A stretch of 7,619 nucleotides of DNA, from NCBI GenBank assembly GCA_020048595.1, contig JAIFMH010000014.1:1-7619 (forward strand), read 5' to 3'. The translations under genes were made by a program, and so were the position numbers. Source of the stretch: Bacteroidota bacterium (lineage in GTDB: Bacteria > Bacteroidota > Bacteroidia > Bacteroidales > UBA4417). This document shows positions 7,259 through 7,619 of this stretch, piece by piece. Position 1 is the stretch's first letter, and every line of letters begins with the position of its first letter. The notes under the pieces were generated by a model that was given only the letters and a program-made list of their open reading frames with translations, was not told the DNA's origin and ran no database searches.

Positions 7259-7285
7259 ACCAGGCCACCAAGCCAGTCAAAAGTC

Positions 7286-7312
7286 AATAGAAAATAGTAA
7301 AATAGAAAATAG
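7286..7312. repeat. Short direct repeat, two copies of AATAGAAAATAG
   Basis: The 12-mer occurs at 7286-7297 and again at 7301-7312, a 15-base period, inside the leader upstream of rmlB and close to another small repetition, AGTCAAAAGTCAA. This looks like replication-slippage sequence in non-coding DNA. No function can be assigned. Confidence 0.45.
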
Positions 7313-7359
7313 GGAAATACGCGATGTGCCAATCCCAACACCTAATCCCTGAAAAAAAC

Positions 7360-7619
7360 ATGAAGAAAATACTCGTTACCGGCGGAGCCGGATTCATTGG
7401 ATCACACCTGGTAAGGTTACTTGTTAAAAAATATCCGGATACTCTTTTTGTTAACCTGGATTTGCTTACATACGCAGGAAACCTTGCTAATCTGACAGAT
7501 ATTCAGGATTCACCGAATTACGAATTTGTCAAAGGCGATATTGTTGACGAAGAATTTATCATGGCCACATTCGATGCCTATCGCTTCGACGGAGTAATTC
7601 ACCTGGCAGCCGAATCGCA
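7360..7619 (+). CDS. rmlB: dTDP-glucose 4,6-dehydratase, N-terminal part cut by window end
   Basis: The first 86 codons of an extended SDR protein that continues past the window; family members have about 350 residues. RmlB is the second step of dTDP-L-rhamnose synthesis and turns dTDP-glucose into the 4-keto-6-deoxy sugar, using bound NAD in the cytoplasm. Seen here are the Rossmann motif MKKILVTGGAGFIGSH (1-16), LDLLTYAGNLANL, which matches the (D)KLTYAGNLxNL signature separating RmlB from GalE, FVKGDIVD, and VIHLAAES leading toward the expected HVDRSI. The catalytic Tyr-x-x-x-Lys and Asp-Glu pair lie beyond the end. The ATG at 7360 follows an A-rich tract without a Shine-Dalgarno site and begins exactly at the first beta-strand. 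It lies 165 bases after galE on the same strand, separated by the hairpin pair, so co-transcription is possible. rmlA, rmlC or rmlD would be expected next but cannot be seen. Confidence 0.92.
   Translation, partial: MKKILVTGGAGFIGSHLVRLLVKKYPDTLFVNLDLLTYAGNLANLTDIQDSPNYEFVKGDIVDEEFIMATFDAYRFDGVIHLAAES

Noticed and set aside
7192..7312. Short CRISPR-like array
   Set aside because: The two palindromes are not identical, are only 16 bases apart with no spacer of regular length, and there are just two units.

Overview
This window looks like a piece of a cell-surface polysaccharide locus from a member of the Bacteroidota. The basis is AT-rich DNA with long A/T intergenic stretches, start codons preceded by A-rich leaders instead of Shine-Dalgarno sites, several matches to the Bacteroidota -7 box TAnnTTTG, and a gene set typical of such loci: glycosyltransferases, UDP-sugar epimerase and dTDP-sugar dehydratase. 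I cannot name the genus.

Left part (1-2195, minus strand): a decaying glycosyltransferase cluster. Read in transcription order it holds a short acyltransferase-like fragment (2195-1965), a possible 34-codon ORF whose stop overlaps the next start, an intact family 2 glycosyltransferase (1766-981), and a family 8 glycosyltransferase (970-120) broken by a frameshift with an apparent internal deletion. Just past it, at the window edge, a short stretch resembles the N-terminus of another family 2 glycosyltransferase but has no start and soon hits a stop.

Middle (2196-2890): about 700 bases of very AT-rich DNA between divergent units, with no convincing gene and one candidate minus-strand -7 box.

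Centre (2891-6037, plus strand): one large hybrid sensor histidine kinase of 1048 residues. It has a periplasmic CHASE4 sensor between two membrane helices, a HAMP-like linker, a GAF-like domain, HisKA and HATPase_c domains, and two intact receiver domains. It has no HPt domain and no DNA-binding output, so its phosphorelay partners lie elsewhere.

Right part (6166-7619, plus strand): galE (UDP-glucose 4-epimerase, complete) and the first 86 codons of rmlB (dTDP-glucose 4,6-dehydratase, cut by the window end). Between them are two tandem hairpins with related GAGACGC/GTCTC arms, the first overlapping the galE stop codon. These enzymes make nucleotide sugars (UDP-galactose, possibly UDP-GalNAc, and the dTDP-rhamnose precursor) of the kind used by glycosyltransferases such as those at the left.

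I found no CRISPR array, tRNA, rRNA, transposase gene or clear new defence or biosynthetic system. The most unusual signals are the hairpin pair, the degraded glycosyltransferase region and the orphan hybrid kinase between sugar genes.
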